Positions 35,718-46,494 of a DNA stretch of 64,000 nucleotides are shown here, piece after piece; position 1 is the stretch's first letter, and every line of letters begins with the position of its first letter. Source of the DNA: Pisolithus tinctorius (Eukaryota > Basidiomycota > Agaricomycetes > Boletales > Pisolithaceae). The notes under the pieces are model-generated. The model saw only the letters and a list, made by a program, of their open reading frames with translations, was not told the origin of the DNA and did not search any database. The stretch lies in NCBI GenBank assembly GCA_024663395.1, contig JANFAH010000110.1, positions 1-64,000 of the forward strand, read 5' to 3'. A program made the translations under genes and the position numbers.

Positions 35718-36888
35718 ATGTCCACCCCAACAACCCCTCCATGCCCACTCTTGACGCAGCCTACACTCTGTACATTGCCTGTGCACCTCATTGCTGCCCA
35801 CAAAAATTGTCTGGAAACCAGTTTCTACCTTGGTGATAAGTCTGTTCGAAAGAACATCCATTGGGTTCAGGATGGCTGTGCCAACCATTTGGCTATCAAG
35901 CCAACTGGCAGCAGTGATGATGGTTCTTCCAAATATGCCACTCCACCACCTGAGGGCACTGTGGACATTGCACCACTTTGTGCTATTGTTCAAATTTCTG
36001 CTTTGGACTTTTGACTCACTGCAGATGCTGGGTATCACAAGAATTCAAAGATTTGGAAGTCCTTGGCTGATGTCAAGGTGTCCTGTGCTGCTGAACAACC
36101 TGACATTCCACCCATTCAGGACAACTTCTAGACAGCCCTGGAAAATGTTACCTACTTTCAAAGTGCCATTGCAACACCAGGGTATGGTGAAAGTAAGGGA
36201 TTCCTCCTTTGTGGAGGCGAGCATTTTAAAGTTTGTCACACACTGTTTGAGGTACAGATCTCTAATACCTGCATAACATGCATTGTCACATTTTTTCTTT
36301 GCTTCAGCCTCACAGTGCCAACAGTGAATCTGATAATGGCTACTCTGAAACTGTTGCAGATGATCCAGAAGGTAACAATGATGATACAGCCTCAGGTGGG
36401 TATTCAGTCTATTGACCTAACTTTGCAATCTAACTTTTTATGTCTAGACATAGACAGCGAAGCAGGTGGGTGTGGAGTCCTACTGACATGGCTGCACAAT
36501 CTAACTTTTTATGTCTAGATAGTGGAGCATTTTTGATTGACAACTGGCCACTCACCGATGACAAAGTTGAGCCCAAGCTGCAAGAGCTCAAGGCAACACA
36601 CAATGTCATCCCTATCCCAGCTTATGATGTTGAAGGAAAACTTATTAAACCTAATGCTTATTGACATTGTCTTGAAGGTGCCCTTGTCGAGTTATACTTT
36701 GCACTTTCTCATTGGGCCATTGCTGAGAAAAAGGGTAGGACAGCTGCTAACATTTATGGTGCTGAAATTATTATGATCTGAGTCTTAGCACCACCCTGTT
36801 CTACTGTAGCAGGCACTCCCAGGAAGCGAAAACTTAGCCTTTTCATTGACCCTTCCACTAGTCCAACCAAGAAGTTTTGCCAAAATTA
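35718..36888 (+). pseudogene. Decayed multi-exon ORF of unknown function
   Basis: Starts ATG at 35718 and reads about 80 residues. It then continues through short introns: a possible one ending 36034, one from about 36250 to 36306, and two near-duplicates at 36396-36447 and 36466-36518. It ends at TAG 36886-36888 after a basic, NLS-like tail (TPRKRKLSLFIDPSTSP). Three premature stops (TAG near 36129, TGA near 36661 and 36779) each look like C to T changes in CAG or CGA codons. I do not recognise the protein. It is divergent from the Helitron ORF and could be a Helitron-associated or independent host gene; the sequence does not decide this. Confidence 0.55.
36396..36518 (+). repeat. Duplicated intron flanking an 18-nt exon
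   Basis: Two introns of 52 and 53 nt both start GTGGGT and share an identical 3' end (caatctaactttttatgtctag). Between them is an 18-nt in-frame exon (36448-36465). It is the same theme as the microexon array at 55.6-57.2 kb, on a small scale. Confidence 0.65.
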
Positions 36889-37153
36889 GTAATAGTTCTG
36901 TTCTTTGAACATCTCTGTTGACTGCCTTCATACTTAGGTTTCTCTATTGATCATTTCCATACTTTGACAATTGACCATTTTAATACTTTGAACATCTCTG
37001 TTGACCATTTTCATACTCTGGAATCTCATACACTCATTGTTTTTTGCTTTGAACATTTTGCTTACAAGACCACTAACATCTACTAATCACATCTGTAAAA
37101 TATCCTATTGAAATTAAAATTGCATGTTTGTGTTGCATGGAGCTCCATGGACC
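36889..37153. other. AT-rich flank left of element 3
   Basis: No credible long ORF. It contains three partial repeats of ctttgaacatctctgttgac / ttttcatact. A short frame opening at ATG 37138 is continued beyond element 3 (see 54592-54852). Confidence 0.5.
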
Positions 37154-37738
37154 TGTCATGACTGTGTCCAGACCACCCTAGACCAGCTCTATGCCAGTCT
37201 CGACCAGTCCCATCCAACCCTTGCCCTGGTCCCGGCCTTAACCCTTCGACCCAGAAATGTGTTAGCTCACAAGGCACTGCAAGGCAGTGCCCAGTCAAGT
37301 TGTCCCCTCAGTTAGTACCGGGCCAGTGTAACACCTGGCCCAGCACATGTCCTGCCCTGGTTCCTGGTAATCCCTTGTTCATACTCTTTGCTTGATAAGA
37401 TTCTTTGTAACACCACTTACCAATCTGTTTACCAATCATCGCTGTACCAGTGCAGACTGGTCTCTGGCGCTATGTTACACTTAGGATACTTCTAGTATTT
37501 AAGCTGTAGGATATTCTGTTTAGCCTCAGTCTGAATTCAACTTAGTCCCCATCTTAACCCAGCCTCCCTGTTCCTCTGTCTTCTACTTCTCGACCGGACT
37601 ACGGCCCATGCAAGGGAATAGCACTGTGCCTACAGTTGCTAAGTCCAATAGTCCAGACTTCTTGATACCTTGTATTATCCTCTGATCCCCAACCAGACTC
37701 TGGACCAGCCTTGGACCAGTGAAGACCCAGAGTTAACA
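37154..37738 (+). repeat. 5' LTR of element 3 (LTR-C), 585 bp
   Basis: TGTCATGACTG ... GTTAACA. TATTTAAG (near 37496) lies about 30 bp before cAGTCTGAATTC (37528), the predicted RNA start. Copies: 54080-54591 (3' LTR remainder) and 26844-29310 (solo). Confidence 0.92.
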
Positions 37739-37740
37739 GT

Positions 37741-37750
37741 ATTTCAGACT
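37741..37750 (+). other. Self-complementary primer-binding site of element 3
   Basis: ATTTCAGACT, two bases after the LTR. It is the exact complement of AGTCTGAAAT at the predicted RNA start in the 3' LTR (near 54379) and in LTR-G. In the 5' LTR, 8 of 10 bases match before divergence. This fits self-priming. Confidence 0.7.
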
Positions 37751-37805
37751 CACACTTGTGTGGGTCAACACCCTTCTTCTCAATCCTCAGCATCACACTC
37801 TCGGC

Positions 37806-39188
37806 ATGCCTACCCAAACCAGAACCCAAGCAGCACAGGCACATGCTACCAACAACCCAGATTCCACTTCAGCAGTTGACTTGTGCTGTGCCGCTGCCCT
37901 GGTGTCCTTAGGGACAGCCAGAAGGTTGCCCAGTGAAGTCAACAACTTCAGGGGCTTCTCAGCCTGTAAATCCACTACTCCCATCCCTAATTGACCTCTC
38001 ACACCCACTAATGATCTGGATGATGAACTGAACCTGGACAAACCAGATGACTTCAATCCTGGTGGTAATGACCCTAGTGATGATGGTCCTGGCGATGACA
38101 GGCTGGGAGGTGACCTGGACAATGACGATGAAGAACCCCTCCCAGAGGATGATGTCAAGCCTGGTGTAACCGTGCTTGATAACCTTGCCAAAGCCATCGA
38201 GCTCCTCACATGTAATGCTCACACGGGCTCTGAGTCATCCTCCAGAACCAAGTTGCGTGAACCAGACACCTTCGATGGGACAGACCCAAAGAAGCTGCAT
38301 GCATTTCTTATCCAGTGTGAACTCAACTTCCAGGACCGGCCCTGGGCCTTTCAAAGTGATCAAGCCAAGGTCACTTTCATGCAGTCATTTCTTAAAGGGA
38401 TGGCTCTCGAGTGGTTCGAACCGGACCTACTTGGAACTGAAGACCCGGAGGACCAGCCCTACTGGATGGACTCTTGGAAGGAGTTCATCATAGAACTTCA
38501 AACTACTTTCAGACCTCACGACCTGGTGGCTGATGCTGAAAGCCAGCTAGACCACCTCCAGATGAAAGATAATCACCGGGTCAACAAGTATGTGGTTGAG
38601 TTCAACCAGCTTGCCTCACAAGTCCAGGGATATGGTGATGGCGCTCTGCACCACTTCTTCTACACTGGTCTCCCCAACCATATCAAAGATGAGGTCTGCT
38701 GGGTCGGCAAACCAAGAACCCTTCACGAGCTTCGCCACCTAGCACAGGAGATTGATGCATGCTACTGGGAACACAAGGAGGAGGTTCAGTGGTCCAGTAA
38801 GCACCAGGGGTTGTCCCCTGGTAACAAGTCTACTCCCAACTCTGGTCACAACAATCAGTCTAAGCCTGGTCAAGAGAAATCCAAGACTGGCAACAACTCT
38901 GGAAATAGCAACTCCAGTAACCAACCTCAGTCCAAACCTGCCTCAACTGGTCAGACTGGCTCTAACACACCCAAGCCGGACTCAAACAAACTAGGCAAGG
39001 ATGGCAAGTTGACACTGGAGGAGCACAAGTGTCACAGAGACAATAACCTTTGCATGTTCTGTGGGGGAACTGGACATTTCACAGATAAGTGTCCCAAGAA
39101 AGCCAGGAAAGCCAAAGCTTGTGCTGTGGCCACCTCTGAGGCAGCACCAGCCTCAACCTTGGGCTCTACCCCCGAGGCAAAAAAATAG
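37806..39188 (+). pseudogene. Gag of element 3
   Basis: Opens at ATG 37806. One stop (near 37992) interrupts the acidic N-terminal part; from 38172 the frame is open to 39188. It holds the capsid (EPDTFDGTDPKKLHAFLIQC, then DSWKEFIIELQTTF and YVVEFNQLASQV), a Ser/Asn/Lys-rich linker, and a canonical zinc knuckle CMFCGGTGHFTDKC near 39054. It is close to gag of element 2, which lacks the middle of this region only because LTR-A sits there. Confidence 0.85.
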
Positions 39189-39247
39189 GTAGCAGCTCTC
39201 AGGACTCCACACAGACTGGGAGCTGTGTTGACTCCGGCTGTGCACCC

Positions 39248-42200
39248 ATGGAGGCTCGTCTCAACGTGTCCACTCTTTCTAGTCCAAACTCGTTAAGCCC
39301 CCATGTTTCTATTGTCAGTCATGATTTACCCCAGTTTTGTACACTAGTGGACTCCAGTTCCACACATAGCTTCATAGATAAAGACTTTGTTAATCAACAC
39401 TCTTTTGCCCCCTATCCCATGTCCCCTATCCAACTCCGGCTCTTTGATGGGTCGTCAAGTTTCATTATCACCCAAGCAGTAGATCTTTCAGTTCAATTTG
39501 CGACTGGTGATGTCACCCTGGTAACCCTGTTTCTAGCCCTGTTGGATTCTGAATGTAAGATAGTCCTTGGACATGACTGGCTCACCTGCTACAATCCGTC
39601 GATTGATTGGGTATTGAGCAGTCTAACTTTCTGGACATCTACAGGAGGAATGCCAACCCCATCAACACCCCCTGCCACACCAGTCTTAACCAGTCTTCCC
39701 AAACCCAGTCTGCCTGATCAACCCAACCCTGGCCCTGCACCATCTGTACCATCTGTCGACCCACTGGTTCACACCCCCCTGAAAGCTCCCCCTATTGCCC
39801 TGATCAATGCAGCTGCAGATGTACATGCTTGCAAACTAGAGGGATCTACCCAATTCCAACTTCATCTATGCCCATTGGACCGAGTCCTGGCCCAGTCAAC
39901 CTCTACCAGTCCTCCACCAGACCTGGCTGGTGTACCAAAGGACTACTACGACTTTGCTGATGTCTTTAGCAAAGCCAAGGCTTCTACTCTCCCCCCACAC
40001 CGGGAGTACGACCTTAAGATCGAATTGGAAGAGGGTACTACACCACCCATAGGAACCATCTACTTGCTATCCCCGGTCAAGCTGCAAGCTCTCTGGGTGT
40101 TCATCGATGAAAATCTGACTACCGGTTTCATCTGGCCCACCTCTTCCCCCTATGCTGCACCAGTCCTCTTCATAAAGAAGAAGGATGGTTCACTCTGGTT
40201 ATGTGTTGATTTCCAGGGCCTTAACAAGCTCACCAAGAAAGACTGGTATCCCCTACCACTAATATCTGATCTACTCGACTCCCCTGGTCGTGCCAAGATC
40301 TACACCAAGATCGACTTAAGGCATGCATACCACCTTGTCTGGATTGCACCCAGGGATGAGTGGAAAACTGCCTTCAGAATGTGCTATGGGTCTTATGAGT
40401 GGTTGGTGATGCCTTTCAGTCTTACCAATGCCCTGGCTGCCTTCCAGCAGTTTGTCAATTCAATCTTTGCAGATATGCTAGATGTCTGCATCATCATCTA
40501 CCTCAACAACATTTTAATCTACTCCAGAGATGAGTCATCACACAAGCAGCATGTCTGGGAGGTTCTTCGCTGGCTCCGGTTGCATGGCCTGTATGCCAAA
40601 CCAGAGAAGTGCGAATTCCACTCAGACTTTGTGGAATACTTGGGTTACCACTTGTCCCTGGCCAGCCTTACCATGTCTTCAGAGAAGGTCAAAGCTATCT
40701 GCAACTGGCCTGAGCCCTGGAAGGTAAAGGACATTCAGTCCTTCCTGGGCTTCGCCAATTTCTATTGCCAGTTCATTTTTAACTATTTGGACATAGTGGT
40801 ACCTTAACCCGGTTGACACACAAAGGTGCTCCCTGGAACTTTTCTGAGGAGTGCCACCAGTCTTTCAATAAACTCAAGCAGGCCTTCACCACTGCCCTGG
40901 TCCTAACTCACTTTTCCCCAGAAGCCCCTATTACTGTTGAGACTGATGCATCTGACTACACCATAGCCAGTATTCTGTCCATCACCAGTGGTGATGGTCA
41001 AATCTGGCTGGTCACATTCTATTCTTGCACCTTAACAGCCCTGGAGCTAAATTATGACACCCATGATAAGGAATTACTCGCAATCTTTGAGGCATTCCAG
41101 ACATGGTGGCATTACTTGGACAGATCTGCAGTACCGGTTGATGTTGTCACCAATCACAAGAACCTGGAGTACTTCTCCACCTCAAAGGTTTTAACCCAGT
41201 GCCAGGTGTGCTGGTCTGAGTTCTTGTCACAGTTCAATATGGTTATCCAGTTCAGACCTGGTAAACTCGGTGCTAAGCCTGACACCCTAACTAGATGATG
41301 GGATGTCTACCCCAAAGAGGGGGATAGCGACTATGCCCAGGTCAACCCACAGAATCTCAGACTGGTCTTCACACAGGAACAGCTAGCCACCTCCCTGCAT
41401 GCCACCTACCTTGAATACCCAGTCCTACATGCTGTTGCACTAATGGATGTGGAGAAGCTACACAATGATATTCTCTCAGCCCTACCCTCAGACCCAGTCA
41501 CCCAAGCCTGGTTCCCAGACACATCAGATTCCCAGTGGTCAGTTGATGACACTGGCTTCCTCTGCCTAGATGGAAGAGTCTATGTACTGGACTCTAATGA
41601 CCTTTGCCTTCATGTCTTGAGGTTTAAACATGATCATCCCTTGTCTGGCCACTTCGGCCAAAATAGAACTCTAGAGCTCATTCAGCACGAATACACCTGG
41701 CCCAGCCTAAGGACATTTGTCAAAGACTATGTCCATTCTTGTACCACCTGTGCCTGGGCCAAGGTACCCTGCCACCAGCCTTATGGCCTACTCAAACAAC
41801 TCCCAGTTCCAGAGAAGCTGTGGAATTCCATCTTGATGGACTTCATAGAACAACTCCTGGCCTCAACCAGCTTTACTGCCATCCTCATCGTGGTTGACTG
41901 GCTCTCAAAGCAAGCCATCTTCATACCTACTCACGACACCATCACAGCCCCTGAGCTCGCCAAGCTCTTCCCCATGCACGTGTTCTCTAAGCACAGTGTA
42001 CTGGCCCATGTAACCTCAGACTGGGGATCAGAGTTCATATCCCACTTCTTCTGGTCTCTAGGTAAAGCTCTAGACATGCATCTACACTTCACCTCCAGGT
42101 ATCACCCAGAGGGGGATGGTCAGACAGAGCACACCAACCAGACCCTTGAACAGTATCTCCAGGTCTACTGCAACTATCAGCAGGACAACTGGGCCAAGTT

Positions 42201-42912
42201 ACTACTGCTAGCTGAGTTTGCTTACAACAATGCACCCAGCACTACAACCAGGGTATCACCCTTCTTTGCTAATAAGGGCTACCACCCTAATATCTTGGTC
42301 TTCCCTGAGTGTGACCTCACATCTAACCAGGCTTGTGATTATGCAGTCAACTTAGATTCACTGCACCAGTACCTACATGAAGAAATGGCTCTCACCCAGC
42401 AATGCTACCAAGGACTGGCAGATGCTAAGCACATGCCAGCCCTGGACTTCAAAGTGGGCAACAGTGTCTATGTAAAAGCCAAGTATTTCCGGTCGACCTG
42501 GCCCTCCAAGAAACTAATTGAGAAGAACCTTGGGCCCTATCCCATAATAGCCCAGGCTGGCTCTCACTCATTCACCCTGTGTCTACCAGACTCTATGTGT
42601 GCTGTACACCCAGTCTTCCACATATCCCAACTCGAACCAGCCATTCCAAATACCATACCCAACTGGACTCAATCTCCACCCCCACCAGTAGATGTTGACG
42701 GTGACTTAGAGTTCAAAGTAGCAGAGATACTTGATTCAAAGGTCGACTGGTGCAGAAAGTGTCAGTTGCAGTACCTGGTCTGGCGGACCAGTTACAAGGG
42801 AACTGATGAAGAAACCACCTGGGTATTAGCAACAGAGCTGGACAATGCTTCAGAACTCGTCCAGGAGTATCATGACCAGTACCCAGACAAACCCAGTCCT
42901 TTCAAGAAGTAA
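39248..42912 (+). pseudogene. Pol of element 3 with chromodomain
   Basis: Three long frames cover almost the whole protein: 39248-40807 (protease TLVDSSSTHSFID, in which DSG has become DSS, then reverse transcriptase), 40813-41298 (RNase H) and 41443-42912 (integrase and chromodomain). The polymerase box reads YLNN (near 40500) where YLDD is required; both changes are CGAC to CAAC, so the enzyme is dead. Integrase keeps MDFIEQLL, TSDWGSEF and PEGDGQTEHTNQTLEQ, with the D-D-E residues present. The chromodomain (EFKVAEILDSKVD ... LVWRTSYKGTDEETTW) is at the C-terminus. A TGA near 41318 separates RNase H from integrase. Confidence 0.88.
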
Positions 42913-43156
42913 CATAGGACTGGCCTCAAGCTTTCTTTTCTCCTTATCTGTTTCTCCTACCTCATAGTTACTACATCTTGTTTCCTCTTACTTTTCTTAA
43001 TTGTCTTTCTTTCACACCTTAGAACTGGAACTGGGAATCGACATTCACAACTGCACACGTACAAGAAAAAAAGAATGGTACACTATGCACGTGCAACCTC
43101 AGGCTTAGGACCCAGAACTGGCACTGGCCTGGTCACCTGACTCAGACCAGGACCGG

Positions 43157-43603
43157 TGTAGGGAACGAGTTTGGGTTCCCTAGGATCTGCGTCATGAGTT
43201 CAGGGGTGGAGTTTTCTTTTGTTTTTTTTGCATTGTACCACTGGACTTGGTGGCGAGCAGCCGTGTTGCTGACTAAGCACATGTGCTGTGTTTGCGCAAG
43301 TTCAGTTTACCATAGAACAACCAGTACATGTCACAGGCCCTCAGTAGCAGGGTGATTTTGTCTCGCATTTTCGGCGAGTTTTCGAAGTTAGATTTATTAC
43401 TTTGGGGAGTACCCAAGGGGCCAGGAGGACTGGCAAGAGCTATCAGACAGACAGAGTTAAGTATTCCATTTGAGTTCGCATTTTTTTACATTTTTACTAC
43501 ACTTCTTTTTCTTGAAACAGGACCTCCCTTTTGGGTCGAGCACTAAACTCGCCCATTACTGACAATTTCTATTTCTAGGTACCTTATATTACCTATTCCT
43601 ACA
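43157..43603 (+). repeat. Solo LTR-H in element 3
   Basis: TGTAGGGAACG ... CTATTCCTACA, 447 bp. The 4-bp duplication is CCGG (43153-43156) and CTGG (43604-43607). Ends are like LTR-I but the interior differs. The first 25 bases can fold (TGTAGGGAA ... TTCCCTA). Confidence 0.88.
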
Positions 43604-44000
43604 CTGGCTTTCCTCCTCTTCCTCCCTCAGCCCCTCCAACTCATCGTCGAGTCCCTCGACTTCCCTGTCTTCCTCGTCAGTGGTGTCCCAGTCTGAAGGC
43701 ACTTCCAGTGCCAGGAATTCAAAGCGCTCTTTGACGTAGGTTTCATATGACCAGGTGAACTGGTAGAAGTTTCAGGGAACTTCTTTTTGCACTGTCGCAA
43801 GACTGGCCATGTTGTCAGCCATGTGCTCCACCACCTTGATCAGGCACTCCATCTGGTCACCAGTAACAGGACTGGTCCCAGTCTCTTCACCAGCCTTCTT
43901 CGTTGATGGTCCCTTGCCCACATCTTCGTCCTTGTCACCAGTGCCCTCGAGTACTTTGGCAGATGGTCGCCTCAATCTCTTCTTCTTCTCCCCAGCGTGA
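43604..44000 (-). pseudogene. Remnant of the antisense gene of element 3
   Basis: Minus-strand reading from 44000: a basic tract (GEKKKRLRRP, as in the antisense gene of element 2), an acidic/Lys region and a helix (ECLIKVVEHMADNMASL). A TGA near 43772 looks like a CGA decay stop; the frame then continues (NFYQFTWSYETYVKERFEF ...). The upstream part, where the cysteine cluster should be, is cut off by element 4 at 44001, and the downstream end is interrupted by LTR-H. Confidence 0.55.
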
Positions 44001-44657
44001 TGTGAGGAATCTGCATTCCCTGGATGCATAAGCCCCTATCATTAACTGTTCTGTGACTACCGTTACGTCCACTCCCCTCTCGCATTCACCATCGTTCATG
44101 TGCTACCTTCCCACGCCCTTGCTCCCTCTCACGCAATGCTATACCCACGGCCACTGTGCTCCAGTTGTTGTTTTTCCTCGGACTCTTTCTCTTATCACGG
44201 TCTCTATTCCTTTAGTGCTTGTAGTATACCCTCGGCCTCTGTTTTGGCCTGTCTTCTGTGTACGCACTGTCGTGTGGCTTTCCTTTACTGTACCCTGTCT
44301 TACTTAGGTTCTGGGTTTGTCCAGACTATAAAGCCCTGTACTTAGAGGTACAGAATGATACCTTTTGGCACTCAGAAGGTCACCATGAGTTTCTTTCCTG
44401 CTTTGTCTACACCACATGTCTCGCATTCTGCCGCACACGAACTACATATACTGCTCGCACCACTCGCATTGCCAGTACTATTCTGCAGACCACGCCGCAC
44501 AATGCCATGAAACACTACCACTACAAAGCGCTGGGTCTCACCTTCTAGTCTTGACAGTCCAGAATCCCTTGGGACGAACATTTCATTCCCTTCATTTTTA
44601 TTGTTGTTGTCTAAGCCATTTAGCTCGTATTATACAGCTACTTGGACATTTCCTTCA
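44001..44657 (+). repeat. 5' LTR of element 4 (LTR-D), 657 bp
   Basis: TGTGAGGAATC ... CATTTCCTTCA with partly inverted ends. TATAAAG near 44328 is a possible promoter. 53426-54079 is the partner. Confidence 0.92.
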
Positions 44658-44659
44658 AC

Positions 44660-44677
44660 TGGAGCCCACCGCAAGGG
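44660..44677 (+). other. Primer-binding site of element 4
   Basis: TGGAGCCCACCGCAAGGG, two bases past the LTR, starting with the TGG expected from a tRNA CCA end. Same site as in element 1. Confidence 0.75.
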
Positions 44678-44858
44678 ATTCTGCTGTCGCTTCCAGAAGG
44701 TCGCTCAGGTGCACCGCCGAACACACCGAACTAGAAAATTTACACCTGCACTTTCACAATCTCAACCTGTCAGAAGACTCCGACATTTTCCGCCCTGTTT
44801 CACCCGTAACACAGATCATGTGCAATTAACCACTGACATTCCGTGGGTACTACCCATG

Positions 44859-46300
44859 ATCACTCCTCCTGGTATCTTGGCAGATCAGATATCCGTCGTG
44901 TCAGATCACCTAGATCTCACTGCCCCTGATTTTCCCAGTGGCTTTATCCACTCGACTCCCCAAAGGCCCGAAACCCCGCCATCACCTTTAACACCCGTCA
45001 CATCATCTGATTCATCATCACCGACACCCTCTTTTTCCCATCTCTTTGATGCCTCTGAATCTATACCCAGACTCTCAGTTCCATCCGCCACACTGCTGCG
45101 ACCACTCACTCGGTCACAGACCACCCATCAGCCAATTAGTAACCTGCCAACACTTCCACCCACTCGCTCATGCACTATACCAACTGCTTCACACCCACAA
45201 CCAATACCCATTCCACCCATTACCAATCTGGCACTGCCACCACAGGTTAACCCACCAATGGCTAATCCTCAGTTTCAGATGCCACTCCACAGTACACAAA
45301 ACTCACCTAAATTTAGTGGAGATTCTCCCATGCAGCTTCCACACTACCTTGAAGACATCGACTTCCTCAGTACTCTCGCTGCTCTTGATGACCATGGCAA
45401 GATCAGAGCTGCAATCTGCTATGCTGACCTCGAAGAAGCTGAGGTCTGGCAAACACTTCTGGAAGCCACTCCTGCGGCCGACAATTGGGATGCCTTTGTA
45501 GTAGCTGTTAAGGGTTTGTACCCTGGCTGTGAGGGTGACGACTGCTACTGCCATGCAGACTTGCAGTACCTTGTCGAAGAATATCAGTCCAAGCCTATGC
45601 AGAACCAGGATGACCTTGGAGAATACCAGCGGAAATTTGCTAAGATTTCTGCCCTGCTCATTAAAACTAAAAAGCTTGCAGAGACAGAACGGGATTCCAT
45701 GTTCCTGAATGGCTTCCTGAGGGCCATAGCAGACTGAATTCGTCATCGACTCTCCATAGTCCACACCGACCTCCACCCTGACGATCCATACCTGCTCGCA
45801 GAAGTTGTCAAAGCTGCCAAGTTCCTTCTGACAGGATCCGCCCTCTGTAGCGTGGTACCAATGACGGGTACCATGGCCTCGCCAGCTGCACCTCCCTCGT
45901 TGGCTTACATGCCGCAAGTGCCACCTTCTGGTACTGTCATTAAACAGGAATACAACTTCCAGATGCAGCCTCTGCTGCAGCAATGCAGACCCAGCTGTAG
46001 TTTCTGCGCAGACCCCAACCACTGGACAAGGATGTGCACACTCATTGAAGTTTATATCCATGCTGGTAAGATCACGAGAGGTACAGACAACCATCTCTAT
46101 CTGGCAGATGGGAGCCAAATCCCACGTTTCCCTGAATGTAACTCATTGAGAGAGGCTGTTGATTGCATCATGGCTGACAGAGACCAGGCCAGCATGCACG
46201 CTGCGACTGCTGCTGCTCTGTGCAAGGCACTGCTAACCTCTTCTGCGTTGCTCATCCCAAAATTGATGTGCAGTTCGAAATCCAGCCTTCTGCCTTCTTA
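44859..46300 (+). pseudogene. Gag of element 4
   Basis: Pro/Ser/Thr-rich N-terminus, then the capsid (KFSGDSPMQLPHYLEDIDFL ... ICYADLEEAEVW ... LYPGCEGDD) up to a TGA at 45735, which looks like a decayed CGA. The frame continues (IRHRLSIVHTDLHPDD ...) to a canonical zinc knuckle CSFCADPNHWTRMC near 46000. The reading then changes frame near 46230 to a short acidic domain (46220-46498). Confidence 0.82.
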
Positions 46301-46494
46301 AACACCGTCCAAGATGCCGATGAACCTGTTGCAGACTTAGCCAACCCTGACTTCCAAGCATATGTTGCTCAAGCTTGGGCTACCTACCAAGTGGATAAAG
46401 GTAACAAGGGAGCAGTCATTCCCTGCGGAAAGAAAGCCTGCTTCGATGGAGTTGAAATCACAGCTCGACCCGCGGCACGTCCTGCCAACCCTCC

